Shown: piece after piece, positions 1 through 6,481 of the stretch
Numbering within the stretch: position 1 is the first letter of the stretch
Layout of the letters: every line of letters begins with the position of its first letter
From: Burkholderiales bacterium
GTDB lineage: Bacteria; Pseudomonadota; Gammaproteobacteria; Burkholderiales; Burkholderiaceae_E
Reading direction: 5' to 3'
DNA length: 7,615 bases
NCBI GenBank assembly: GCA_020348765.1
Contig: CP070753.1
Span: forward strand, 425,990-433,604
Made by a program: the position numbers and the translations under genes
Notes under the pieces: generated by a model
Told to the model about the DNA's origin: nothing
Seen by the model: the letters and a program-made list of their open reading frames with translations, nothing else
Database searches by the model: none

Positions 1-1
1 G

Positions 2-331
2 GTCAGCAAGGTCGGCGCCGACGGGGTGCAGGCGATCGGCGTGCGCTCGGCGGGCCTCGGGATCGCGGTCAAGGTCAGCGACGGAAACGGCCGCGTCGCC
101 TGCCTGGCAGCGATCGAGGTGCTGCGCCAGCTGGGCCTGCTGGCCGGCCGTGCCGAGGCGCTGCTGGCTCCGTGGGCGCGCCAGACGCTTCGCAATGCGG
201 CCGGCCACGCGACCGGCGAGCTTCGGCCCGCGCTTCGGCTCGCGCGGAGCGCTCCCGATCGCCGCGCGCACGCGGCCGCCGCGCGAGCCGATGCGCGCGC
301 CGGCCGGGACCCCGCGGGCGCGGGCCGATGA
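2..331 (+). CDS. L-asparaginase II family protein, C-terminal part (5' end outside window)
   Basis: The last 109 residues of a protein whose start lies left of the window. The visible part carries the pattern seen at the C-terminal end of the Asparaginase_II family (PF06089): a KVGADGVQAIG stretch (residues 3-13 of the fragment), GLGIAVKVSDGNGR (18-31), an alanine/leucine helix, then LLAPWARQTLRN (54-65) and GELRPA (72-77). Family members hydrolyse L-asparagine to aspartate and ammonia and are unrelated to the classical AnsA/AnsB fold. Family proteins commonly end near the GE(I/L)RP motif, whereas this one runs on for about 32 residues of Ala/Arg-rich low-complexity sequence before a TGA. It converges on the DUF3617 gene with only 24 bp between the stops. 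It is on the opposite strand from the hyu operon and nothing ties it to that pathway. Family assignment is good; substrate is inferred from the family. Confidence 0.85.
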   Translation, partial: VSKVGADGVQAIGVRSAGLGIAVKVSDGNGRVACLAAIEVLRQLGLLAGRAEALLAPWARQTLRNAAGHATGELRPALRLARSAPDRRAHAAAARADARAGRDPAGAGR

Positions 332-355
332 GCGCCCGCGAGGCCTCAGGTCGCT

Positions 356-922
356 TCAGGGCTTGACGTCGCCGCAGTCGGCCGCGATCCAGCGGTGCGT
401 CGACTGCATGCGCATCTCGCGCGGCGGCTCGCCGGGTTCGCGGATGGTCATGCGCATGTCCATCGACATCGCGCGCCGGCTCTCGAACACCAGCTCGCCC
501 TTGCCTTCGGAAGGCGGCTCCTTGCAGCGCAGCGTGAAGGGCATCCGCTTGCCCTGGCGCTTGCCGTAGACGGTTTCGCAGTCCTCGTCCTCTTCGTCGG
601 CACCCAGCGACGCCGGCCCCTGGGCTGCTTCCTCGGGCGTGACGCAGTAGCGATCGGTGGTGCCGGCCATGGCCGCCGCCTGCTGCTCGAGTATCGCCTG
701 CATCTGCCTGCGCTGCTCCGGAGGCATCGACTCCATCTGCCGCCTGAGCTCCTGCATCTGCGGGCCGGCCATCATGCCGGCCATGCCCTCGGTCTTGACC
801 CGGGTCTCCCAGAGGCCCGGATCGACCGGATCGAAGGCCGGAATCGGCGACTTGGCGCTCTGTGCCGTTGCTACGAGCGCGACCATCATGCCGCAGGCGG
901 CAACCAGGGCTTTCACTTTCAC
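356..922 (-). CDS. DUF3617 family secreted protein
   Basis: A 188-residue protein of unknown function that matches the DUF3617 pattern: PGLWETRVKTEG near the start of the mature part (35-46), YCVTPEEA (92-99), a Cys-led CETVYGKRQGKR (115-126), FTLRC (129-133), and a terminal RWIAADCGDVKP. The N-terminus (KVKALVAACGMMVALVATAQSA) has a short basic end and a hydrophobic core, so it is probably a Sec signal peptide cleaved near residue 21-23 and the protein is periplasmic. Four Cys remain in the mature part (93, 115, 133, 183), enough for two disulfides. Residues 46-87 are rich in Met and Gln and likely helical; residues 151-160 alternate Met with other residues (M152, 154, 156, 158). I chose the GTG at 922-920 because it opens the signal peptide and has a GGAG seven bases upstream. 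The same frame is open to an ATG at 1114, but that extension is Arg-rich, overlaps the hyuB end and would bury the signal peptide. No pathway role can be given. Confidence 0.85.
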   Translation of the reverse strand: MKVKALVAACGMMVALVATAQSAKSPIPAFDPVDPGLWETRVKTEGMAGMMAGPQMQELRRQMESMPPEQRRQMQAILEQQAAAMAGTTDRYCVTPEEAAQGPASLGADEEDEDCETVYGKRQGKRMPFTLRCKEPPSEGKGELVFESRRAMSMDMRMTIREPGEPPREMRMQSTHRWIAADCGDVKP

Positions 923-929
923 TGGGGTT

Positions 930-933
930 CTCC
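930..933 (-). promoter_or_regulatory. Ribosome binding site deciding the GTG start of the DUF3617 gene
   Basis: GGAG on the minus strand, seven bases before the GTG at 922. It supports this start over the longer open frame reaching 1114. Confidence 0.55.
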
Positions 934-990
934 GGGTACGGCCAGGGAATCGCGCGGCTGCTGACCGGCGCGACGGTCTCCGAAATGCTA

Positions 991-1020
991 GTCCGAATCG
1001 GACACCGGTGCACGCGCGTG
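991..1020. repeat. Run of three palindromes in the hyuB/DUF3617 spacer
   Basis: Three perfect dyads lie end to end: GTCCGA-A-TCGGAC (991-1003), CACCGGTG (1003-1010) and CACGCGCGTG (1011-1020). On the minus strand they sit 69 to 98 bases before the DUF3617 start, in the expected promoter region of that gene. A TAGCAT that could act as a -10 element lies just downstream (985-990), though with no convincing -35. They could be regulator sites for the DUF3617 gene or part of the 3' structure of the hyu transcript. In GC-rich DNA short palindromes arise easily, so function is uncertain. Confidence 0.4.
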
Positions 1021-1031
1021 TCGAGCGGCGC

Positions 1032-1059
1032 GGCGAGCGGCGGGGCTCGCGCGCTCGCC
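1032..1059 (-). terminator. Possible stem-loop downstream of hyuB
   Basis: Perfect 8-bp arms GGCGAGCG (1032-1039) and CGCTCGCC (1052-1059) with a 12-base loop, starting 23 bases past the hyuB stop in the direction of transcription. A competing pairing exists between CGGGGC (1041-1046) and GCCCCG (1063-1068). There is no T-run after the stem, so it would not be a classical intrinsic terminator. It may protect the mRNA 3' end, or be chance structure in GC-rich DNA. Confidence 0.3.
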
Positions 1060-1082
1060 CGCGCCCCGAGGCCGACGAGATC

Positions 1083-3044
1083 TCAGGTCCGCGCTTGTCG
1101 CACCCATTCGGCAACTGCCGCTGCGACCGCGTCGGCCGTGATCGGTGCGCCGGCTTGCCGCAGGACGCGCCGCAATGCCCGCATCGCGTGCGGGCGCAGC
1201 CCGCGATCGATCCCGATCACCGCCCGGGCCAGCGCGATGCTCGCTTCGCGGGGCCAGATCGATTCGTGCTCCGATCGGTCGGGACCGAAGTCGAACATGG
1301 AATGCCGGGCAGCGCGCCGCTCGCTGCGCAACTGCGCGGTCGCGGCCTGGTCGACAGCGCCATCGCGCAGAACCACGCCGTGGTCGTCCACGGCGGCTCG
1401 CTGCGAAAGCAGTTCGTTGCGCACGTCTTCCTCGACCAGCCTCGGGTCGCGCTCGAGCGGATCGCCGAAGCCCCCGCCCGAAGGCGTGATCAGTCGGAGC
1501 AGGTCCCCCCGCGCCAGCTCGAGCACCTTGATCTTGCCCAGGTCCTCCGGGTTCGGCCCGTCGGGGTTGAGCAGGTTCCGGCCGGACGAGCCGCAGCGCC
1601 CGCCTGCGGCTCCCCAGGGCTGGAACACGGTTCGATCCAGGCCTCTGACGGTGACGACCGCCTCGACCTCCCGGTTTTCCATGTCCATCACGACGGCCGC
1701 CCCGCCCCGGTGCCGGCCGCGCCCGTGCGCATCGGTCTGCAGGCTGTAGCGGCGGATGACGAGCGGCGTCTCGAGCTCGACATACTCGAAGGGCGCGCTG
1801 CGCAGGAACCCGATCGGGGTATCGATGCCGTCCACGCCGTCGGCCTGCCTTCGCCCACCGGAGCCGCCGACGATGGGCTCGACGACGCTGACCTTGCGCA
1901 ACCCGGTGGCACGGTCGCGAGAGGCGACCGATATGATGCCGGCCTGCCCGGCGCCGGCGGCGACGAGCCCCCCGGGTATGGCCTGGTTCAGGCAGCCGAG
2001 GACCACGTCGTACATGCGCATCGCGGTCACCCAGCGGTTGCCCATCGCGGCCGGGAACTCCGCGTTCATGACGGTGCCGGGCGGCGCACGCGTGGCGATC
2101 GGCCTGAACATGCCGCCGTTCATGGGGATGTCGGGTTCCATGGTCTGGATGTAGTTGGTCAGGGCCAGGCACAGGAACGGGTGTGTCCTGGCGCCGCTGG
2201 TGAAGTTCAGGGCCGCCTGGACCTGCGGATCGCTCCCGGAGAAGTCGATCAGCGCCTCGTCGCCCGTGACCGTGAGCGATGCGCTGAGGAACACGAACTC
2301 GCCCGGCTCGGGGCTTTCCAGATAGTCGGAGAATGCGTAGCTGCCGTCGGGAAGGCGCGCGATCACGGCGCGCGCCTTCATCTCGGCGAAGTCCATCACG
2401 TCTTCGATTCCGGCGAAGAATTCGTCCTCGCCGTAGCGGTCGCACAGCTCGAGAACACGTCGCTCGAGCGTCTTCATCCCGGCCAGCAGCGCCTTCAGGT
2501 CGCCCCACACCTGATCCGGGATGCGGCAATTGTCCTGCAGCAGGTTGAGGACGTCGCGGTTGATCCTGCCTTCGACGAACAGCTTCGTCGGGCGGATCCG
2601 GATGCCCTCCTGGAAGATCTCGGTGTTGACCGGCGAGATGCTGCCCGGCACGGCGCCTCCGATGTCCGAGGCATGGATGAAGGACCAGGCATGGCAGATC
2701 AGTTGCCCGGCGCGAAACACCGGCTGGATCAGATGGATGTCCATCGAGTGGGTGCACAGGCCCCGGGTTCCGAACGGGTCGTTCGAGATGATCACGTCGC
2801 CCGGCCTGAGCCCGCTCGCGCCGACGGCGTCGATCGTGGGCTGGATGCTCTGGCCGACCCCGGTGGTGACGCCGGTCAGGCGCGGGAACGCGAAGAAGGT
2901 GCCGTCCTTGCGCGTGAGCGCGCACTGAAAGTCCTGGGTCTGCTTGACGTAGGTCGTGTGCGCGGTCCGGTACGCGATGCTGGCAGCCTCCTCGACGATC
3001 GCCGCGAAGCGGTTCTTCATGACCTCGGTGCGCACCGCGTCCAT
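1083..3044 (-). CDS. hyuB: Hydantoinase B / oxoprolinase family protein (HyuB subunit)
   Basis: A 653-residue HyuB-type subunit (Hydantoinase_B, PF02538). With HyuA it forms ATP-dependent cytoplasmic enzymes that open hydantoin, N-methylhydantoin, 5-oxoproline or other lactam rings. Family landmarks in order are YVKQTQDFQCAL (32-43), LRPGDVIISNDPF (79-91), GLCTHSMDIHL (95-105), FIHASDIGGAVPGS (122-135), TEIFQEGIRI (141-150), NCRIPDQVWGDL (172-183), a GNRWVTAMR stretch (335-343), GGSGGR (393-398), RGGAA (446-450) and the glycine-rich TPSGGGFGDPLERDP (520-534). After that, family members often stop soon; this one carries about 100 more residues, including FDFGPDR (584-590), which I believe is usual for one proteobacterial subgroup. 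The ATG lies one base after the hyuA stop and is preceded by a strong Shine-Dalgarno, so the two subunits should be made together. The frame is intact. Substrate is not determined by sequence. Confidence 0.93.
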   Translation of the reverse strand: MDAVRTEVMKNRFAAIVEEAASIAYRTAHTTYVKQTQDFQCALTRKDGTFFAFPRLTGVTTGVGQSIQPTIDAVGASGLRPGDVIISNDPFGTRGLCTHSMDIHLIQPVFRAGQLICHAWSFIHASDIGGAVPGSISPVNTEIFQEGIRIRPTKLFVEGRINRDVLNLLQDNCRIPDQVWGDLKALLAGMKTLERRVLELCDRYGEDEFFAGIEDVMDFAEMKARAVIARLPDGSYAFSDYLESPEPGEFVFLSASLTVTGDEALIDFSGSDPQVQAALNFTSGARTHPFLCLALTNYIQTMEPDIPMNGGMFRPIATRAPPGTVMNAEFPAAMGNRWVTAMRMYDVVLGCLNQAIPGGLVAAGAGQAGIISVASRDRATGLRKVSVVEPIVGGSGGRRQADGVDGIDTPIGFLRSAPFEYVELETPLVIRRYSLQTDAHGRGRHRGGAAVVMDMENREVEAVVTVRGLDRTVFQPWGAAGGRCGSSGRNLLNPDGPNPEDLGKIKVLELARGDLLRLITPSGGGFGDPLERDPRLVEEDVRNELLSQRAAVDDHGVVLRDGAVDQAATAQLRSERRAARHSMFDFGPDRSEHESIWPREASIALARAVIGIDRGLRPHAMRALRRVLRQAGAPITADAVAAAVAEWVRQART

Positions 3045-3045
3045 C

Positions 3046-5100
3046 TCATGCTCCTCTGGTCATCAGGATGTCCCCGAACCGGCCGATCTGCGCCGTGAAC
3101 CCCGGCGGGAGCACCACCGTCGCGTCGTCCTGCTCGAAGACGGCCGGCCCGGGCACGCGCTCGCCCGCGCCGAGCCGATCGGCGCGCAGCACCGGCGTGT
3201 CCTGCGCCCAGGCCCTTCCGAAGCGCACCGGGCGCGCGCCGACGCGCGCCGCTCGCGGCCCGGCTTCGCGATCGACCGGGGTCTCCGCGAGCGGAATGCG
3301 CCGCGCGCCCACGAGCGTCAGCCGCAGGTCCACGATCTCCACCGCTGCGTCGCGATCGTCATGCCCGAACAGGCGCAGGTGCTCGTCATGGAAGGCCCTG
3401 GCCACGGCGTGCATGTCGCCGCGCGACACGGTCTCGGCCGGCAGGTCCACGGCCACCTGAAACGACTGGCCGCGGTACCGCATGTCGGCCTGGTAGCGAT
3501 AGCCGGCCCGGACCTCGAGCGCGCCGCGCGCCTGCTGCTCGAGCCACTGGTCGGCCTGCGCGCGCAACGCGTCGAAGATCTCTCGCAGCCGGCGATGGTC
3601 CAGCCGCGTGCCGTGGACGCTGCGCACGCTGTCGTGACGCAACTCCGAGACCAGGCAGCCGAATGCGCAGAACACCGAAGGCAGGCGCGGAATCACGATG
3701 CGCCCGATGCCGAGCTCGCTGGCCAGCAGCGGGCCGTGGATGCCTCCGGCGCCGCCGTAGATCAGCAGCGTCAGATCGGAAGGCTGGGCGCCGAGCCGGG
3801 CGAGGTAGGGAAGCACGCTGGCGAGCATGTTCGAGGTGGCGACCTCGATGCTGCTCTCGGCGGCCAGCAGCGCGTCGCCGGCGAATCGCTCGGCGATCGG
3901 TGCGAATGCCCGCATCGCGAGCTCGCGGCTCAGCGCCAGGCGACCGCCCAGAAGCGAGGTCGGGTTCAGGTACCCGCAGACAAGGTAGGCATCGGTGAGC
4001 GTGGGCTCGGTGCCGCCGCGGCCGTAGCAGGCCGGGCCGGGAACGGCGCCGGCGCTCCCGGGGCCGACCTTCAGGACCGGCCCGTCGGTCCAGACCAGCG
4101 AGCCGCCGCCTGCGCCCAGCGCCTCGATCGCGGTGACCGGCATGATCAGCGGGAAATCGCCGACCCGCGAATCGGTCGACGTCGTGGCCACGCCGGCCCG
4201 GATCAGCGACATGTCGGTGCTGGTGCCGCCCATGTCCATGGTGAGCAGCTCCGGCATGTCGAGCGCGCGGCCGAGGTAGCAGGCTGCGGTCACCCCGGCG
4301 GCCGGCCCCGAGAGCACGGTGTGCACCGGCTGCCTGCACGCCTCGGCGGCCGACATCGAACCGCCGTTGGAGCGCGTGATCAGCAGCGTCGCGTTGGGCA
4401 GGTGCTGCGCCAGGTACCGCTCGATGCGGCCGATGTACTCACTCATGCTCCGCCGCACGTACGCGTTGAGCAGGGTGACGATCGCGCGTTCGTACTCGGC
4501 TTCCTGCGGCCAGACCTCGTGCGACGCGACCACGTCCATGTCCGGTGCGATGCGTCCGATGTGCTCGGCGGCGGCGACCTCGTGCAACGGCGTGCGGAAG
4601 GCGTGCAGGAAGCAGATGCCGATCGTGCCGATGCCGGCGGCGCGCGCCAGCGCGACCGCACGCCCGATCTCCGACAGGTCGATGGGTCGATCCACGCTGC
4701 CGTCGGCCAGCACCCGTTCGTCGATCTCGTGGACCTGGGACCTCGGCACCAGTGGCGGGGCTCGGCGGTTGAACAGGTCGACCGGCTTGTCCAGCCGCAG
4801 GCGCGCCAGGTTCAGGATGTCGCGGAACCCGCGCGTGGTCAGCAGCGCCATCGGCGGTCCCGATCGGGTGATGACCGCGTTGGTGCCGACCGTGGTTCCG
4901 TGAACGATCAGGATGCGCGCGTCGCGCGCGATCGCGTGCCGCTGCAGCAGGTGCTCCAGGCCCTCGCACACCGCCTCGGCGAAGTCGGGCGGTGTCGACG
5001 GCAGCTTGTAGGTGGAAACGCTGGCATAGCCCGCAGGCTCACCCTGCCAGACGGCGAAATCGGTGAACGTGCCGCCGATGTCGATCCCGATGTGGATCAT
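3046..5100 (-). CDS. hyuA: Hydantoinase A / oxoprolinase family protein (HyuA, ATP-binding subunit)
   Basis: A 684-residue HyuA-type subunit of the ASKHA ATPase fold. In characterised relatives (N-methylhydantoinase, 5-oxoprolinase, caprolactamase, acetone carboxylase) this subunit binds and uses ATP to activate the substrate. The N-terminal domain (Hydant_A_N, about 1-180) starts with the phosphate loop GIDIGGTFTDFAV (5-17) and has VHGTTVGTNAVI (67-78) and RGFRDIL (90-96). The Hydantoinase_A domain (about 200-490) has RSNGGSMS (243-250), VLSGPAAGV (262-270), MDMGGTSTDMSLI (288-300), GAGGGS (329-334), the VGPGSAG/PGPACYGRGG segment (345-363) and YGGAGGIHG (448-456). The C-terminal part holds DMRYRGQSFQV (539-549). 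The ATG at 5100 starts directly at the phosphate loop and overlaps the M20 stop as ATGA; the frame is open to 5466 but that stretch is an Arg-rich shadow. No good Shine-Dalgarno precedes it, so translation is probably coupled. One variation: GGAGGIHG, where relatives usually have GGAGPLH. Confidence 0.94.
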   Translation of the reverse strand: MIHIGIDIGGTFTDFAVWQGEPAGYASVSTYKLPSTPPDFAEAVCEGLEHLLQRHAIARDARILIVHGTTVGTNAVITRSGPPMALLTTRGFRDILNLARLRLDKPVDLFNRRAPPLVPRSQVHEIDERVLADGSVDRPIDLSEIGRAVALARAAGIGTIGICFLHAFRTPLHEVAAAEHIGRIAPDMDVVASHEVWPQEAEYERAIVTLLNAYVRRSMSEYIGRIERYLAQHLPNATLLITRSNGGSMSAAEACRQPVHTVLSGPAAGVTAACYLGRALDMPELLTMDMGGTSTDMSLIRAGVATTSTDSRVGDFPLIMPVTAIEALGAGGGSLVWTDGPVLKVGPGSAGAVPGPACYGRGGTEPTLTDAYLVCGYLNPTSLLGGRLALSRELAMRAFAPIAERFAGDALLAAESSIEVATSNMLASVLPYLARLGAQPSDLTLLIYGGAGGIHGPLLASELGIGRIVIPRLPSVFCAFGCLVSELRHDSVRSVHGTRLDHRRLREIFDALRAQADQWLEQQARGALEVRAGYRYQADMRYRGQSFQVAVDLPAETVSRGDMHAVARAFHDEHLRLFGHDDRDAAVEIVDLRLTLVGARRIPLAETPVDREAGPRAARVGARPVRFGRAWAQDTPVLRADRLGAGERVPGPAVFEQDDATVVLPPGFTAQIGRFGDILMTRGA
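3051..3057 (-). promoter_or_regulatory. Shine-Dalgarno of hyuB inside the hyuA 3' end
   Basis: AGAGGAG on the minus strand lies in the last codons of hyuA, six bases before the hyuB ATG at 3044. An out-of-frame ATG overlapping the hyuA stop (3049-3047) is nearer to it but would make no HyuB. Confidence 0.75.
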
Positions 5101-6344
5101 CCTGCGTCGGCGCTCACCGATGCCGACGGCTCGAGCTCGCAGATCTCGAGCATGGCCAGCAGGTAGATCCGGACCATGTCCAGGTAATCGGGTATGTCCA
5201 CGCGCTCGTCGGGCATCGTGTTGTAGCGCCCGCCGGGGCCGCAGACGATCCCCTCGATGCCGGCGCGATGCAGCAGGTGCGCGGCGTCGGTGCCGTAGAA
5301 GCAGTAGGGCCGGATCGGCCCGGTCGCGAGCGGACGTCCCCGGACGGCCCGGTGCGCCCGGTCGACGGCCTGGACGATGCCAGAACCGATCGGCACCTCG
5401 AACGGGAGCATGCTCAGGCGGTGGCTCGCGAACTCGCGCCGCACGCTGGCCCTGAGACCCGGCCACCGCCGCTGCAGGTCGTCGAGCACGCTGCGCAGGT
5501 CGGCCATGACGCTGTCCTCGGACTGGCTCGGCGCATAGCGGGCGGTGCCGACGAGGCGCACGAAATCCGCCACCTGCGGCGGTCGCCAGTCGTGGAATTC
5601 CGAGGTCAGCGATCCGCGCAGCACGCCGACGTTCGTCCGGTTCACCGCGAGGTGCTCGTCACAGGTCGCACCCGAGAAGGTCATGGCGTCGATGCGCGGC
5701 ACGAGCTCGCACGCGGCGAGGATGGCGTCGACCGCCTCCTCGCGCTTGGAGACGTGACGCGTGACGCCCCTGAGCTCGATGGCGAAGTTGAACGCGCCCG
5801 CGTGCAGCGTCAGCCCGTTGACGTCGGTCGGCTCGGCATTGATGAAGCAGTCGGCCCGGATGCCGCCCTCGATCGCCCTGACGGTGCCGACGCCGCCCTG
5901 CAGTTCGCCCACGACGTAGGTCAGGATCACGTCGCCACCGAGGCGGACGCCCGCGTCGACCAGCGTCCGGACCGCGCTGTAGAACGCGGCGTCGCCGGCC
6001 TTCATGTTCGAGACGCCGATGCCGTACACGAAGCGATCGTCGAGGTGGCCGGCCCACGGATCGACGCTCCAGTCGTCGGTCGCCGGGTTCGTGTCCAGGT
6101 GTCCGTTGAAGAGCAGGCTTCGCCCGCCGCCCGTGCCGCGCAGTCTCCCGATCGCGTTGCAGCGGTCGCCTTCGACCGGTTGCAGATCTGCCTCCAGGCC
6201 GAGCTCGCGCATGCGCTCGACCATGAAGCGCGCGAGCTGCGTCTCGCCCTCGGTGCCGCTGTAGCTCTTGAAGCGGATCATCGCGCGCAGGAAATCCAGC
6301 GCGGCGCCGTCGTCCACGTGTTCCAGCAATTGCGCTGCGTGCAT
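5097..6344 (-). CDS. M20 family metallopeptidase homologue (ArgE/DapE/CPG2 type) with altered metal ligands
   Basis: A 415-residue cytoplasmic protein of the M20 peptidase/amidohydrolase family, close to the usual length. Relatives remove acyl or carbamoyl groups from amino acids or cut small peptides. Visible landmarks are NGHLDT (80-85, His82 and Asp84), YGIGVSNMKAG (107-117), GELQGG (146-151), AEPTD (170-174), the dimer-domain RHVSKREEAVDAI (196-208), YGTDAAHLL (350-358), CGPGG (368-372) and YNTMPDE (374-380). Compared with CPG2/DapE, His82, the general-base Glu147 and Glu171 are kept, but the bridging Asp is Asn113, the next Glu ligand is Leu148, and the C-terminal His ligand is missing (Asn375/Thr376). 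It is therefore either a divergent subfamily with one metal or a changed role. ATG 6344 has GAGGG four bases upstream and fits the family N-terminus. It is the first gene of the operon, overlapping hyuA by four bases. Its job is probably a hydrolytic step before or after HyuAB; the exact substrate is unknown. Confidence 0.88.
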   Translation of the reverse strand: MHAAQLLEHVDDGAALDFLRAMIRFKSYSGTEGETQLARFMVERMRELGLEADLQPVEGDRCNAIGRLRGTGGGRSLLFNGHLDTNPATDDWSVDPWAGHLDDRFVYGIGVSNMKAGDAAFYSAVRTLVDAGVRLGGDVILTYVVGELQGGVGTVRAIEGGIRADCFINAEPTDVNGLTLHAGAFNFAIELRGVTRHVSKREEAVDAILAACELVPRIDAMTFSGATCDEHLAVNRTNVGVLRGSLTSEFHDWRPPQVADFVRLVGTARYAPSQSEDSVMADLRSVLDDLQRRWPGLRASVRREFASHRLSMLPFEVPIGSGIVQAVDRAHRAVRGRPLATGPIRPYCFYGTDAAHLLHRAGIEGIVCGPGGRYNTMPDERVDIPDYLDMVRIYLLAMLEICELEPSASVSADAG

Positions 6345-6348
6345 GTCG

Positions 6349-6353
6349 CCCTC
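6349..6353 (-). promoter_or_regulatory. Ribosome binding site of the M20 gene
   Basis: GAGGG on the minus strand, four bases before the ATG at 6344. It supports this start over an upstream ATG at 6416 in the same frame. Confidence 0.55.
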
Positions 6354-6382
6354 GTGCGCCCGCGGCCGGCGGGCATCCGTTT

Positions 6383-6399
6383 CCGGCGAACACCGCCGG
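6383..6399 (-). repeat. Inverted repeat in the predicted leader of the M20-hyuA-hyuB transcript
   Basis: Perfect 6-bp arms CCGGCG (6383-6388) and CGCCGG (6394-6399) around a five-base loop. It would fold in the mRNA leader about 40 bases before the M20 start. No riboswitch class is recognised; it may be chance in this GC-rich stretch. Confidence 0.3.
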
Positions 6400-6443
6400 G
6401 CATGGCGGGGACGCAAGCATCCCGGCCCGGACGCCGCGTGTCA

Positions 6444-6472
6444 TTGACAGCATTCTCGGGCGTTCGTACCAT
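6444..6472 (+). promoter_or_regulatory. Sigma70-type promoter of the iclR-family gene
   Basis: A perfect -35 hexamer TTGACA (6444-6449), a 17-base spacer, and TACCAT (6467-6472) as a four-of-six -10. Transcription should start near 6479, leaving a leader of about 25 bases before the ATG at 6504. The -10 and start point fall inside the inverted repeat 6462-6501, as expected for an autorepressed regulator gene. Confidence 0.65.
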
Positions 6473-6481
6473 ATCTGGCAA
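6452..6481 (-). promoter_or_regulatory. Candidate leftward promoter for the M20-hyuA-hyuB operon
   Basis: Read on the minus strand, TTGCCA (6481-6476) matches five of six -35 bases. It is followed after 18 bases by GAGAAT (6457-6452), four of six -10 bases. Transcription would begin near 6445 and give a leader of about 100 bases. It lies back to back with the rightward promoter and under the same inverted repeat. It is the best pair I find in this spacer on this strand, but the -10 is poor and an activator may be needed. Confidence 0.35.

Noticed and set aside
75..1013. 312-codon minus-strand frame across the asparaginase and DUF3617 genes
   Set aside because: Overlaps two well-supported genes and is Arg/Gly/Ala-rich with no family motif.
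988..2925. 645-codon minus-strand frame within hyuB
   Set aside because: Arg/His/Pro-rich shadow of the intact HyuB frame, without domain signal.
657..3098. 813-codon open frame on the plus strand, antisense to hyuB
   Set aside because: It is the mirror of the HyuB frame in GC-rich DNA, rich in Arg/Ala/Gly/Asp, with no recognisable motif; the HyuB frame explains the region completely.
1083..5100. Acetone or acetophenone carboxylase subunits
   Set aside because: HyuA/HyuB are homologous to those enzymes, but no gene for the extra small subunit lies in the operon, and the M20 partner fits amide hydrolysis better.
2956..5166. 736-codon open frame on the plus strand, antisense to hyuA
   Set aside because: Same codon-mirror effect; composition is that of a shadow frame (many Arg, Gln, His, Asp) and no start signal is evident.
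5101..5466. N-terminal extension of HyuA
   Set aside because: It overlaps the M20 coding region and is a basic shadow sequence; the conserved phosphate loop begins right after the ATG at 5100.
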